This document shows positions 53,484 through 63,400 of a stretch of 64,000 nucleotides of DNA, piece after piece; within the stretch, counting starts at the first letter, position 1; each line of letters opens with the position of its first letter. Source of the DNA: Candidatus Pantoea gossypiicola (GTDB taxonomy: Bacteria; Pseudomonadota; Gammaproteobacteria; Enterobacterales; Enterobacteriaceae); assembly GCF_008632075.1 (NCBI RefSeq), contig NZ_VWVM01000011.1, positions 1-64,000 on the forward strand. The letters are read 5' to 3'. A model generated the notes under the pieces. It was not told the origin of the DNA. It did not search any database and saw nothing but the letters and a program-made list of their open reading frames with translations. The translations under genes were made by a program, and so were the position numbers.

Positions 53484-53771
53484 ATGCAGCTGAACCTGAC
53501 CGGGCAACATGTTGAAATCACGCCACCTTTGCGTGAATTCGTCAGCGGTAAATTTGCCAAACTGGAACACTATTTTGAACATATCAATCAGGTCTATATT
53601 GTCCTGAAGGTTGAGAAAGTCACACAGGTGGCTGACGCAACACTCCACGTGAACGGTGGCGAGCTGCACGCCACGTCCGAAGCGGAAGATATGTATGCGG
53701 CAATTGATGGGCTGATTGATAAACTCGCCCGCCAGCTGACCAAACACAAAGATAAACTGAAAAAACACTAA
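53484..53771 (+). CDS. hpf: ribosome hibernation promoting factor HPF
   Basis: Binds 70S ribosomes and promotes 100S dimers in stationary phase. 95 residues (short form), MQLNLTGQHVEITPPLREFV and the ADATLHVNGGELHA core. It follows rpoN by 21 bp, as in the E. coli rpoN operon. Confidence 0.97.
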   Translation: MQLNLTGQHVEITPPLREFVSGKFAKLEHYFEHINQVYIVLKVEKVTQVADATLHVNGGELHATSEAEDMYAAIDGLIDKLARQLTKHKDKLKKH

Positions 53772-53816
53772 CCTTCACGCTAGCTACGCGCGCCTGGCGC
53801 GCAGAGCCGACAGTAT

Positions 53817-53840
53817 GGGGCGGATAATCCGCCCCGTTTT
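53817..53840 (+). terminator. terminator/attenuator after hpf
   Basis: GGGGCGGA (53817-53824) and TCCGCCCC (53828-53835) with a 3-nt loop are followed by GTTTT. It lies in the 150-bp gap before ptsN and may attenuate read-through. Confidence 0.75.
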
Positions 53841-53921
53841 GTCATCTGAGCAAGCGCCGTTTGTCGCACATATCAGGGCGCTGGCGGTGAATGGCCTGGT
53901 GAACACGCAAGTGAAACGATA

Positions 53922-54401
53922 ATGAACAACGATCTTACACTGGAATTGAGCACAGTGCTTTCGCCAGACTGCACCCGCAGCGGCGTACACTGCCAGAGCA
54001 AAAAACGTGCGCTGGAAATCATCAGCGAACTGGCCGCTAAGCAGCTCAACCTGCCGCACCAGACGCTTTTCGAAGCGATTCTGACCCGCGAACGTATGGG
54101 CAGTACCGGTATAGGTAACGGAATAGCCATTCCTCACGGCAAGCTGGAAGAGGATACATTGCGTGCGGTAGGAGTATTTATCAGCCTTGAGCAGCCGATT
54201 GCGTTTGATGCCGTCGACAACCAGCCGGTCGATCTGCTGTTTGCATTACTGGTTCCGGCTGATCAGTGCAAAACACACCTGCACACCCTTTCACTGGTGG
54301 CAAAACGTCTGGCAGATAAAACGGTTTGCCGTCGTCTGCGTGCTGCGCAGAGTGATGAAGAGCTCTATGCCATTATTACGGAAGTCCAGACAGAGCAGTA
54401 A
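53922..54401 (+). CDS. ptsN: nitrogen-regulatory PTS enzyme IIA PtsN
   Basis: Phospho-acceptor of the nitrogen PTS that regulates potassium transport. 159 residues of the PTS EIIA type-2 fold; the active histidine is in [13 protein letters not shown]. Partner Npr is encoded two genes downstream. Confidence 0.96.
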   Translation: MNNDLTLELSTVLSPDCTRSGVHCQSKKRALEIISELAAKQLNLPHQTLFEAILTRERMGSTGIGNGIAIPHGKLEEDTLRAVGVFISLEQPIAFDAVDNQPVDLLFALLVPADQCKTHLHTLSLVAKRLADKTVCRRLRAAQSDEELYAIITEVQTEQ

Positions 54402-54448
54402 CGCGGCTTTACCGGCCCGGTGCCGGTTTTAAAACGGGAGAGAAGGTC

Positions 54449-55303
54449 ATGGTGCTGATGATCGTTAGCGGTCGTTCAGGCTCGGGGAAGTCAGTGGCGC
54501 TCCGTGCGCTGGAAGATATGGGGTTCTACTGCGTTGATAACCTGCCGGTCGTGTTGCTGCCTGAGTTAGCCAACTCGCTGGCGGAACGCAATATTTCGGC
54601 GGCGGTCAGCATCGACGTTCGTAATATGCCTGAATCCCCGGAAATTTTTGAAACCGCGCTGAATAATCTGCCTGACACATTTTCACCTCAGTTGCTGTTT
54701 CTCGACGCCGATCGCAATACCCTGATTCGTCGTTACAGCGATACGCGCCGTCTGCATCCCCTCTCCAGCAAAAATCTGTCACTGGAGAGCGCCATCGATG
54801 AAGAGAGCGATCTGCTGGAGCCGCTGCGTTCGCGTGCCGATCTGATCATCGACACCTCAGAGATGTCGGTACATGAGCTGGCCGAGATGCTGCGTACCCG
54901 TCTGCTGGGCAAGCGTGAACGCGAACTGACCATGGTATTTGAATCCTTTGGCTTCAAACATGGCATTCCTATAGACGCTGATTATGTCTTTGACGTGCGC
55001 TTTCTGCCCAATCCCCACTGGGATCCTAAGCTGCGCCCGATGACCGGCCTTGATCGTCCGGTGGCGGCATTCCTTGACCGCCACACTGAAGTGCACAACT
55101 TTATCTACCAGACACGCAGCTATCTTGAACTCTGGCTGCCGATGCTGGAGACCAATAACCGCAGCTATCTTACCGTGGCAATTGGCTGTACTGGTGGCAA
55201 ACACCGCTCAGTTTATATTGCAGAACAGCTGGCGGATTACTTCCGTTCGCGCGGTAAGAATGTACAGTCACGCCATCGCACGCTGGAAAAGCGCAAATCA
55301 TGA
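54449..55303 (+). CDS. rapZ: RNase adapter protein RapZ
   Basis: Binds the sRNA GlmZ and hands it to RNase E, thereby controlling glmS expression. 284 residues: Walker [23 protein letters not shown], and the conserved C-terminal [11 protein letters not shown] (RNA/glucosamine-6-P-binding domain). Overlaps npr by 4 bp. Confidence 0.97.
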   Translation: MVLMIVSGRSGSGKSVALRALEDMGFYCVDNLPVVLLPELANSLAERNISAAVSIDVRNMPESPEIFETALNNLPDTFSPQLLFLDADRNTLIRRYSDTRRLHPLSSKNLSLESAIDEESDLLEPLRSRADLIIDTSEMSVHELAEMLRTRLLGKRERELTMVFESFGFKHGIPIDADYVFDVRFLPNPHWDPKLRPMTGLDRPVAAFLDRHTEVHNFIYQTRSYLELWLPMLETNNRSYLTVAIGCTGGKHRSVYIAEQLADYFRSRGKNVQSRHRTLEKRKS

Positions 55304-55572
55304 CCGTCAGACAAACTGTAGAAATCAAAAATAAGCTGGGTATGCACGCCCGTCCGGCGATGAAGTTATTTGAGCTGGTGCAGAGCTTCGATGCCGAAGT
55401 ATTGCTGCGCAACGAAGCGGGCACGGAAGCCGAGGCCAGCAGCGTGATTGCGCTGCTCATGCTCGACTCGGCTAAAGGCGGCCACATAGAGATTGAAGCC
55501 AGCGGCCCGGAGGAAATTCCGGCGCTGGCAGCGGTCATTGAGCTGTTTGAAGCGGGTTTTGATGAGGACTAA
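55300..55572 (+). CDS. npr: HPr-like phosphocarrier NPr
   Basis: Phosphocarrier between EI-Ntr and PtsN. 90 residues; active-site His16 in KLGMHARPA and the [13 protein letters not shown] region. In E. coli yrbL lies between npr and mtgA; here npr and mtgA are convergent and 3 bp apart. Confidence 0.97.
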   Translation: MTVRQTVEIKNKLGMHARPAMKLFELVQSFDAEVLLRNEAGTEAEASSVIALLMLDSAKGGHIEIEASGPEEIPALAAVIELFEAGFDED

Positions 55573-55575
55573 GGC

Positions 55576-56295
55576 TTAGTCGAGCTTGTTACGCTGCAGG
55601 AAGCCTTCCCCGCCAAGCTGGCGCATCTGACGCATTATCCACTGCTGCCGCTCTCTGACATAGCCTGAAGGTGCAGCAGCACGATAGCGGATAGGATTAG
55701 GCAAAACTGCCGCCAGTAAAGCAGCATCGGCTGCAGTAAGCCGGCTGGCTGGCTTGTGGAAATAACGCTGTGAAGCTGCCTCAACACCAAAGATACCCGG
55801 CCCGAACTCTGCAATATTAAGATAGACGGTCAGAATACGTCGCTTCGTCCAGACTGTCTCAATCCCAACTGTCAGCCCCGCTTCCAGACCTTTGCGCACC
55901 CAGCTGCGGCCATCCCACAGAAACAGATTCTTGGCTGTCTGTTGTGACAGTGTGGACGCCCCACGCATCCGGCTATCGCTGTTATCCAGTACAGATTCAA
56001 TGGCCGCGACATCGAACCCCCAGTGGTCCGGAAACTTTTGATCTTCTGAGGCGATAACGGCCAGCCCCATCCATGGCGAAATCTCATCATGTCCGACCCA
56101 GTCAGAATGGGCGACATAACTAAAGTCACCGTGTAACCAGGCACCAATCTGTCGTTCAGCCATCACCGCTGAAAACGGTACCGGTAAGAACGAAAAGAGT
56201 AATATTCCCGCCAGCCATACGCCCAGCCACACCAGCAGGATACGGCCAATAATACGTCTGATACGCTGTCCGACGCTTTCTTTATGCTTGTTCAT
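55576..56295 (-). CDS. mtgA: monofunctional peptidoglycan glycosyltransferase MtgA
   Basis: Polymerises lipid II glycan chains. 239 residues: one N-terminal membrane helix (residues about 17-40), then a GT51 domain with catalytic Glu in [16 protein letters not shown] and the [19 protein letters not shown] motif (split in two). ATG at 56295 has GGGAAG upstream; a reading five codons longer is less likely. Confidence 0.96.
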   Translation of the reverse strand: MNKHKESVGQRIRRIIGRILLVWLGVWLAGILLFSFLPVPFSAVMAERQIGAWLHGDFSYVAHSDWVGHDEISPWMGLAVIASEDQKFPDHWGFDVAAIESVLDNSDSRMRGASTLSQQTAKNLFLWDGRSWVRKGLEAGLTVGIETVWTKRRILTVYLNIAEFGPGIFGVEAASQRYFHKPASRLTAADAALLAAVLPNPIRYRAAAPSGYVRERQQWIMRQMRQLGGEGFLQRNKLD

Positions 56296-57053
56296 GCAAT
56301 CTTCCCACACTTGTTTCAGACCTTAATCAATCACTCATGTAATCACTGCCAGAAAAGCAGCTTTTTCACAAATTTCGCTGGAAACCTCATCGCGGTTTCC
56401 AGACTTTATTCAATCATTTTGCATCAAAATGCTGCAACAGTTCGAAATAGTTCAAGGACTTCCGGAAAAAAGGAATCGGTTCCATTCATTGCCACTGCTT
56501 AGCATCTTTCCAGATAAACACTTAATAATGGGAAATAAGCGCTGGTTTAAATCATTCAACATACTTAACTATTATTTTTTTATGAATGATGGACTGCCCA
56601 AAGCTTAAACAGAATCATGCTTATAACGTATAAATAAACAGCGTTTAAGAGCGTCACTCATCGTTGTTATGGCCCTGGTTACTTTCGGTAAGCACAATGA
56701 TGTCAGCGCAATGAAGGGCCAAAGTTTTAGATTCTTTTTTATCATTCCAAATCGTTTTGGATAATTCGTGTCATTTCAGGGCGGTCACTTGCAATATCAG
56801 CGCGTTAGCCTGCCTCAGGAGGCAGATGTTAATGCCAGCTTAATTTACTGCCGCTCAACCTTTGCTTTGCAGCTGAGCAGCGTCAAAACCACACCAAAAA
56901 CCACAAATTTGATTAAAATATCAGCAATTCAGCAGAGAAAATGATTCCTTGCTTGACTGTGTTGCCAAATTAATGTTTTCTGTATTTAAACGCTGCTCAA
57001 TATCACAAATTTTAATGAATCTTTTCGCATGAGAAGATGAATTTGCTAAGGTG
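56296..57053. other. AT-rich gene-free interval at the site of the missing elbB
   Basis: About 760 bp with no credible ORF, visibly AT-rich beside its neighbours. In E. coli elbB occupies the mtgA-arcB interval. Seen here: a 9-bp hairpin CTGGAAACC/GGTTTCCAG at 56378-56402; and a 7-bp inverted repeat TGGCCCT/AGGGCCA (56670-56676 and 56715-56721) with an ATTCTTTTTT run about 10 nt beyond. I could not recognise any remnant of elbB. Confidence 0.6.
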
Positions 57054-57174
57054 ATGACAGTGTTAACCAATACCCTGCGGCTGCATTAATTATTCAAATC
57101 ATAGCGGTCGCAACATTTTCCCTGGTGTTGGCGCAGTATTCGCGCACCCCGGCCTCGGCTGGGGTCATTTTTTT
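57054..57174 (+). ncRNA. arcZ: small regulatory RNA ArcZ
   Basis: Hfq-dependent sRNA that activates rpoS translation and represses flhDC and other mRNAs. The 3' half (57117-57174) is nearly identical to my recollection of E. coli ArcZ: TTCCCTGGTGTTGGCGCAGT (seed) then ATTCGCGCACCCC, and the terminator hairpin CCCCGGCCTCGGCTGGGG followed by T7 after TCA. The 5' half is diverged; the 5' end is placed from the E. coli length (121 nt), with a weak TGCTAAGGT -10 element at 57044-57052. It lies between mtgA and arcB on the opposite strand to arcB, as in E. coli. Its terminator overlaps the arcB stop codon. Confidence 0.92.
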
Positions 57175-59516
57175 CCGGCATATGACTGATCCTGCTCTGC
57201 CACCCAGTCGCGCAATACCTGCACATCGTGTCGCCACTCATGCTTCAGCTCGTCAATCCATTCAACAACGTTGTCCCACCACGCCGGTAATTCAGGACTC
57301 TGGATCTGTTTCGCCAGCATCTGCAAACGCTGCAGCCCGACCGAACCCGCCGCCCCTTTAATCTTGTGCCCCTCTTCAGCAATGCCTTTCTGATCGCGCG
57401 CCATCAGATTCGATTCCAGTACAGCAAGATAGTCCGGCATCATCTTTTCAAACATCGTCAGACTTTGGGTAATCAGGGCCGGACCAACCAGCTCGATATA
57501 CTGTTCGAGCATCGCCACATCCAGCAGCATCCGGGTTTTGTCATCGCTGGCATCTGTGGTTTCCTCTTCCGAATCTGCCTGATAATCCCAGTACTTTTTA
57601 ATCATCGCGGTCAGCGCCGGTACTGCCAGCGGTTTGCTCAGGACATCATCCATTCCCGCATCGAAATACTCTTTTTTGTCTTTAAGCACGTTGGCGGTCA
57701 GCGCAACCAGCGGTGGCAGATGCGTTCCCTGATACTGCTGGCGAATCGCACGCGAGACATCCAGTCCGGTCATATCGGGCAGTTGAATATCCAGCAGCAC
57801 CAGATCAAACTCCAGCGGGTCGAACATCGCCAGCGCTTCGCTGCCGGTCATAGCGACCTCGACGCTGCAACCCAGCTTCTCAAGCACCGAGCGTGCCACA
57901 ATCACATTCAGCTCAATATCTTCCACCAGCAGCACATGCAGCGCAGGGAGTGGCAGGCTGTCGTCCAGGCCTTCATCTTCCACCTCTTCAGCAATGCGTG
58001 GCGCTTTGATCTCAACCGTGAAGCATGATCCCTGTCCTGGTGCGCTATGTACGCGGATGTCACCGCCCATTGCCTGCGCCAGACGACGTGAAACCGCCAG
58101 CCCGATGCCGGTGCCGGTCGCCGGTTTACCGCCATGCTGATCTTTGACCTGATAGTACATCGCGAAGATCTTATCCTGCTCCTCCTGACGAATACCCATA
58201 CCGGAGTCCTGCACCTCAAAGCGCAGCGTTTCGTCCTGCTCATAGGCTACCCGCACTACGATTTCGCCCTGCTGAGTGAACTTCACGGCATTACCAATCA
58301 GGTTCCATAGAATCTGACGCAGACGCGTTCCGTCCGTCGAAATCATATGTGGTAGCGGCAGTTGCGGCGCGAGTACAAACTTCAGCCCTTTTGGCTGGGC
58401 CAGCAGGCCGGAAAGATTTTCTAAATCGGCGAGGAAACCGGTGAAGTCGAGGGGTTGATTATCCAGCTGTACTTTGCGGCGCTCGATTTTGTCCACCTCA
58501 ATCACGTCATTAAAGATGTTGCCCAGCGTGATGGCAGAGACGTGGATGGTTTTCAGGTATTTCAGCTGTTCCTGGTTAAGGTCGGTATCCAGCAGAATAC
58601 GACTCAGGCCGACAATGCCATTAAGCGGCGTACGAAGCTCGTGGCTGATCGTAGAGATAAAGGTGGTCTTTTCCCGGCTGGCGTTCTCTAGCGCGTCCTG
58701 ATAGCGCTTACGCTCCGTTATATCGCGACCAAAGCCCATCAGCCCGCTGCGCTTACCGACGCGGTCGTAATAAGGCACTTTACGGATCTCGAAACAGGCT
58801 TTGCGCCCGTCGGGATATTGCAGCCACTGTTCATAGGTCAGCGAGACGTTATGACGGAACACCTTCTCGTCCGTTTCCAGCACCTTCGTTGCCGCTTCAT
58901 CATCGTAGATATCGCGTGGCGTCAGGCCAATCAGCTGCTTTTCGCTTTTGCCAGTCAGCAGTTCCATCGCGCGGTTACAGCCGGAGAACTGCTTATCAAT
59001 GTTGCGATAGAAAACCAGGTCAGGCGACGCATCCAGGAATGAGCGCAGGAAAGAGGATTGCTGCTCCAGCTCAATCTGTGCCTGCTCGCGACGCGTCACC
59101 TCTTCACGCAGCTTGTCCATCACTTGTTCGCGAGCCAGCTCCGCCTTCTTACGATCGCTGATCTCCTGATTCAGCTGCGTGATGGTCTCTTTCATCTGCT
59201 GGTTCAGTTCCAGGTCGCGGGTTCGCATCTCTTCCAGCTTATCTACCAGCCGTGCCAGACGTTGACGCGACTCCTCCAGCTGATCGACCACCACCGACAG
59301 AAAATAGACCGCCCAGGGTGTAATCAGCAGCCCGAAGAAGACCGAACGCACCACGTCAATGCTCTCAACATGACCCCGCAGTACCATCGTAACCGCCATC
59401 TGGACAATCATCGCCAGCACCACCAGCGCAGATGCCAGCAGCAGCGAGAACCTCACCAGCCCAAGCTTGACCATTAAATCAACGTAGTACTGCGCCAACA
59501 GACGAATTTGTTTCAT
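57165..59516 (-). CDS. arcB: aerobic respiration control hybrid sensor kinase ArcB
   Basis: Membrane redox sensor that phosphorylates ArcA under low oxygen. 783 residues: two membrane helices (about 22-45 and 58-77), coiled coil, a PAS domain (about 155-270), HisKA with His292 in STISHELRTPLNG, an ATPase domain with GTGIGLAVS, a receiver with Asp576 in LVLLDIQLPDMTG, and an HPt domain with His717 in EEGHKIKGAAGS. All three phosphorelay residues are present at the E. coli numbers. ATG at 59516 with GGGAG upstream; longer readings are unsupported. Confidence 0.97.
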   Translation of the reverse strand: MKQIRLLAQYYVDLMVKLGLVRFSLLLASALVVLAMIVQMAVTMVLRGHVESIDVVRSVFFGLLITPWAVYFLSVVVDQLEESRQRLARLVDKLEEMRTRDLELNQQMKETITQLNQEISDRKKAELAREQVMDKLREEVTRREQAQIELEQQSSFLRSFLDASPDLVFYRNIDKQFSGCNRAMELLTGKSEKQLIGLTPRDIYDDEAATKVLETDEKVFRHNVSLTYEQWLQYPDGRKACFEIRKVPYYDRVGKRSGLMGFGRDITERKRYQDALENASREKTTFISTISHELRTPLNGIVGLSRILLDTDLNQEQLKYLKTIHVSAITLGNIFNDVIEVDKIERRKVQLDNQPLDFTGFLADLENLSGLLAQPKGLKFVLAPQLPLPHMISTDGTRLRQILWNLIGNAVKFTQQGEIVVRVAYEQDETLRFEVQDSGMGIRQEEQDKIFAMYYQVKDQHGGKPATGTGIGLAVSRRLAQAMGGDIRVHSAPGQGSCFTVEIKAPRIAEEVEDEGLDDSLPLPALHVLLVEDIELNVIVARSVLEKLGCSVEVAMTGSEALAMFDPLEFDLVLLDIQLPDMTGLDVSRAIRQQYQGTHLPPLVALTANVLKDKKEYFDAGMDDVLSKPLAVPALTAMIKKYWDYQADSEEETTDASDDKTRMLLDVAMLEQYIELVGPALITQSLTMFEKMMPDYLAVLESNLMARDQKGIAEEGHKIKGAAGSVGLQRLQMLAKQIQSPELPAWWDNVVEWIDELKHEWRHDVQVLRDWVAEQDQSYAGKK

Positions 59517-60403
59517 AACAACTCCCTGGAGGAGAAACAGCCTCATAATAGCGCAGTTAGATTGCTGACGTCCCGGCACGTCGCGTGGAGATGCGGGATC
59601 AAGTGCGCTTTTATGGTGCATTCGCATAGCCGATCGGCGACGTTAAGGACAAAGGGCCTAAAACCCTTGACTGATTGTGCCAAATGAATAATCTGTAATG
59701 CCGCCAGCGAATCCGTGATTTCTCTGTATGGCCTTTTTTCAATATCCTGGCAACGTCACGTTGCGCAGGCACACCTTGTTTACCTGCATACTCATTCAAC
59801 TTAAATGATATTTTAAGCACGTTCGTGCTGATTAATTTTTCTTATAACCAACCGCTGTTTCATTCAAATAGCCGGACATAAGAAAAACAGATACATGCTA
59901 TGCATCAACGGTTCTGAACAGCATTTAATGCTGTCTAACACCCTGTCACCAGCATGGTGCAGAGATCTGACGCCTGCACTACAGTGAGTCAGTTCACATT
60001 TATGGGCCGATCACCAGGCTACAGAGTGATACATTTTAAACCTTAAAAACCTATTAATTCATAAAGTTACCCGCATAAAAGGCCTGTTAACCTTCTCTGA
60101 CCGCCCTATTTGACCTGATTACGCTTTCCCGATAAGTTGGAAATCCGCTGAAAGCTTTCCAGACGGGCCATTGTCTCGGCATATCTATGCAACAAGAAGA
60201 CTCCCGCGCGGTTTAAGTCATCTCCTTTAAGAGACCGGAAATCAGAGAGCAGCTCAATTAAGGACGTTTTAACGATGTCTGGAGAGAAATGCTCAGGGCT
60301 ATGACGCGCGCTCGACAGAGCATGGCGATGAAAATGATAGCGCTCGTTGCGCTCAGACCCTGAAACAGTGCAGGTAATGTCAAAGCAGTTAAGGAGACCC
60401 TCA
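59517..60403. other. long intergenic region between arcB and the GOGAT-like gene
   Basis: About 890 bp without a recognised gene; in E. coli yhcC lies here. It must hold the arcB promoter and the promoter and long leader of the downstream gene. A clear ribosome-binding site AAGGAG (60391-60396) precedes the ATG at 60404 by 7 nt. A 101-codon minus-strand frame (60106-60411, GTG start) overlaps the leader; I do not recognise it and doubt it is a gene. Confidence 0.5.
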
Positions 60404-63400
60404 ATGTCCACTAAAAAACCTCAATCCTATGGCTTGTATGATCCGACAGCAGGCAGTGACAGCTGTGGTGTAGGTTTCATTACGCGCAAGGACGGCGAGC
60501 AGACCCACGAAATTCTGCAGATGGCGCACAGCGCTCTGTGCACAGTGCCACATCGTGGCGGTATGTCAGCGGAAGGCGTTGGCGACGGCGCGGGGGTCAA
60601 CGTTGACCTTTCCCTGCACTTCTTCCGCAAGATTACCGGCCAGCCGCTGGAAGCAGGCCGCTTTGGCGTCGGCAACTTCTTTGTGCCGAAAGATGCTGCG
60701 CTGCGCGCGAATGCTGAACGTCTGGTAGATGAGACACTCAGCAGCTTTGGCCTGCCTGTCATCATGAAGCGTGACATGCCGCTCGACAGCAGCGTGACGC
60801 GTCCGGCCGCCGTACAATTTCAGTTACCGATTCTGCAGTGGATTTTCACTGCGCCACAGGACGTGAATGACCAGAACGACTTCGAACAACGCATCTACCG
60901 CGCCCTGTTAACGATTGAAGCCCGCGCCTTTACCGAAAGTGAATTTGGTGGCCTCTATCCGCTGTCGCTGTCGTCGCGCACCCAGGTGTTTAAAGCCCGT
61001 CTGAACTCCAATGAAGTGATCCCCTATTTCAAAGATTTGACCGATCCCGATCATCAGGTGCGCGGGCTGTTTTTCCATACCCGCTTCTCCACCAACACCG
61101 ATCCGCATACCACGATGGCCCAGCCGTTCCGCCTGATGGCGCATAACGGTGAGCTGAACACGGACCGTAAAAACCGCATCGCTGAGTCCGCGCTGGCACT
61201 GGCCCGTGGCAAGAAAATCGTGCGGCCGAAAGGTCAGTCTGACAGCTCGCGTCTGGATCAGAGTATCCACAGCCGTCTGATGGAAGATAACCTCGACCTG
61301 ATCACCGCCGTCGTCTCAATGATGCCGCCCGCCTGGGAAAACGACAGTTCACTGCCAGCAGAAGTGCGTGACATGCTGGAATATTTCTCTCTTTATGAAG
61401 AGAAGAACGACGGCCCGGCGGCATTAATCTTCGGCAACGGCGAAGTAATAGGTGCCCGCCTTGACCGTCTTGGCCTGCGTCCACTGCGTTCAGTTGAAAC
61501 GGCTGAGTATATTGGGGCGATGTCGGAAGCCGGTCAGATCGCCTTCCCACCGGAAAGCGTATTACGTCGTGGCCGTATCGAAGCGGGCGGCATGCTCTAT
61601 TTCGATCATCGTGAAAAACGCAGCTACACCACGCTGCAGGCGCTGGAAAAACTGGCTGCGGAAAAAGATTACTCAGCGCTGCTGCGTGAAGCGCGTGTCG
61701 GTCTTGACGATTTGCCTGAGATCCCGGCAGAACAGCAGGGTTCACCGCTGCGTTATCGCGGCGATCTGAAAACCTATCAGCGCTTTGTGGCTTACTACTA
61801 CAACCAGGAAAGCTTCAAATTCATGATGGACCCGATGCTGAACACCGGCGCAGAGAAAATCTCCGCGATGGGTTACGGCAACGCCATTAACGGTTTATCC
61901 GATCATGAAGGCGGCATGGCGCACTACTTCTCTCAGCGCTTTGCTCAGGTCACCAACCCACCGCTGGACTCAATCCGCGAAGTGGATGGCATGACGCTGC
62001 GTGTCGCGCTGGGCGCAAAACCCCATCTGGGCCGCAGCAAGGGGCGTCAGATCGTGGTACCGAGCCCCATCCTCAGCCATCTTGATATGCTGCGTTTGCG
62101 CGAGCAGACCATCGCACCTTACGCCCGCTTTGAGATGCTCTATGAGCCGGTCATCGGCAAAGATCTGCTGAGCACCACTGCGAACGCGAATGCGCTGGAA
62201 AAAGCGATTGATGACCTGGCGCAGCAGGTGGTGGATTTTGCCCGGACGCAGGGCGGCATCGCCGTTCTGACCGACCGCCATATCTCATCAACGCACGCCG
62301 CAATCCCGATGCTGCTGGTGGTTTCTGCCATCAACCAGCGCCTGGTGCAGGAAGGTCTGCGTCTGGATGTTTCTCTGGTGGTGGAAAGCGGCCAGAGCAT
62401 CTCCTCGCATCACATAGCTGCCACCCTCGGCTTCGGGGCTTCTGCTATCTATCCGCTGGGCGTACAGATGCGTGCAGAGGAAAAATTTGGTGAAGGTGAA
62501 GAAGGTAACAAAGCCTTTAAGCGCTATGCCAAAGCCGCCGAAAAAGCCCTGATGAAAACCATGGGCAAAGTCGGTCTCTGTACCGTTGAGAGTTACAGCA
62601 GCGGCGAATTCTTTGAGCCTAACTTCCTCAACACCGATGATCCGGTTCTGAAAAAGTATTTCCCGAATATCAAAACCCCTGTGGGTGGCGCAGGCTTCGC
62701 AGCCATCGCGGCAATGGCCGTTGACTGGCATCAGAGCGCGCTGAAGATTCAGGGCGAATCTGAAGTGCCCTTGCTGGGCCTGTTCAAAGAGCGTGCAGAA
62801 GGCGCGGGTCACTCCTACGGCACCATCGCCGTGCGGACCTTCATCGACATGACCGAAGAGCCGATTCGCTTTGCCGACAAGGCGCGCGAAGAGGACAACT
62901 TCATTCGTCTGATGACGCTGGCAAAACTGGATAACGCCTTTGGCATTAAGCCAGAGACCTTTAAAGACAGCAGCTTCGAGCGTATCCCGGATGATGTGAT
63001 CAACAACTTTGCGATTACGGCCGATTACCGTCAGTTCTCAAGCCTGATGTATGAAGAGCGTAAGCGTCGCCCGGCGGCCCTGCGCGACATCCTGACCTTC
63101 CCGGCTGACCTGACCCACATCGACAGCGAAGCGGAGTTCCGCCGTAAGCTTGGACGCTACTCGCTGACCAACAACGGCTTTGCTATTCGTGGCATGGTGT
63201 GTGAAGCAGTGGATGGCAGCCTGAATCACTTTATGCTGCGTCTGACCGATGCGATTGAGGGGCTGAAGCCAGAGAGCGAACGTCTGCAGAACCTGTCTCG
63301 CGCCCTGAAATCCCGCTTTGGCGACGAAATCGAGAGCAGCGATGTGGTGACGGGCGGACTGAAGGTAACCGCATACGGTAAAGCGGCAGATTATCTGTCT

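Noticed and set aside
54408..54430. Small hairpin ACCGGC/GCCGGT between ptsN and rapZ
   Set aside because: The stem is short, only a T4 run follows, and the neighbouring genes are normally co-transcribed; too weak to call a terminator.
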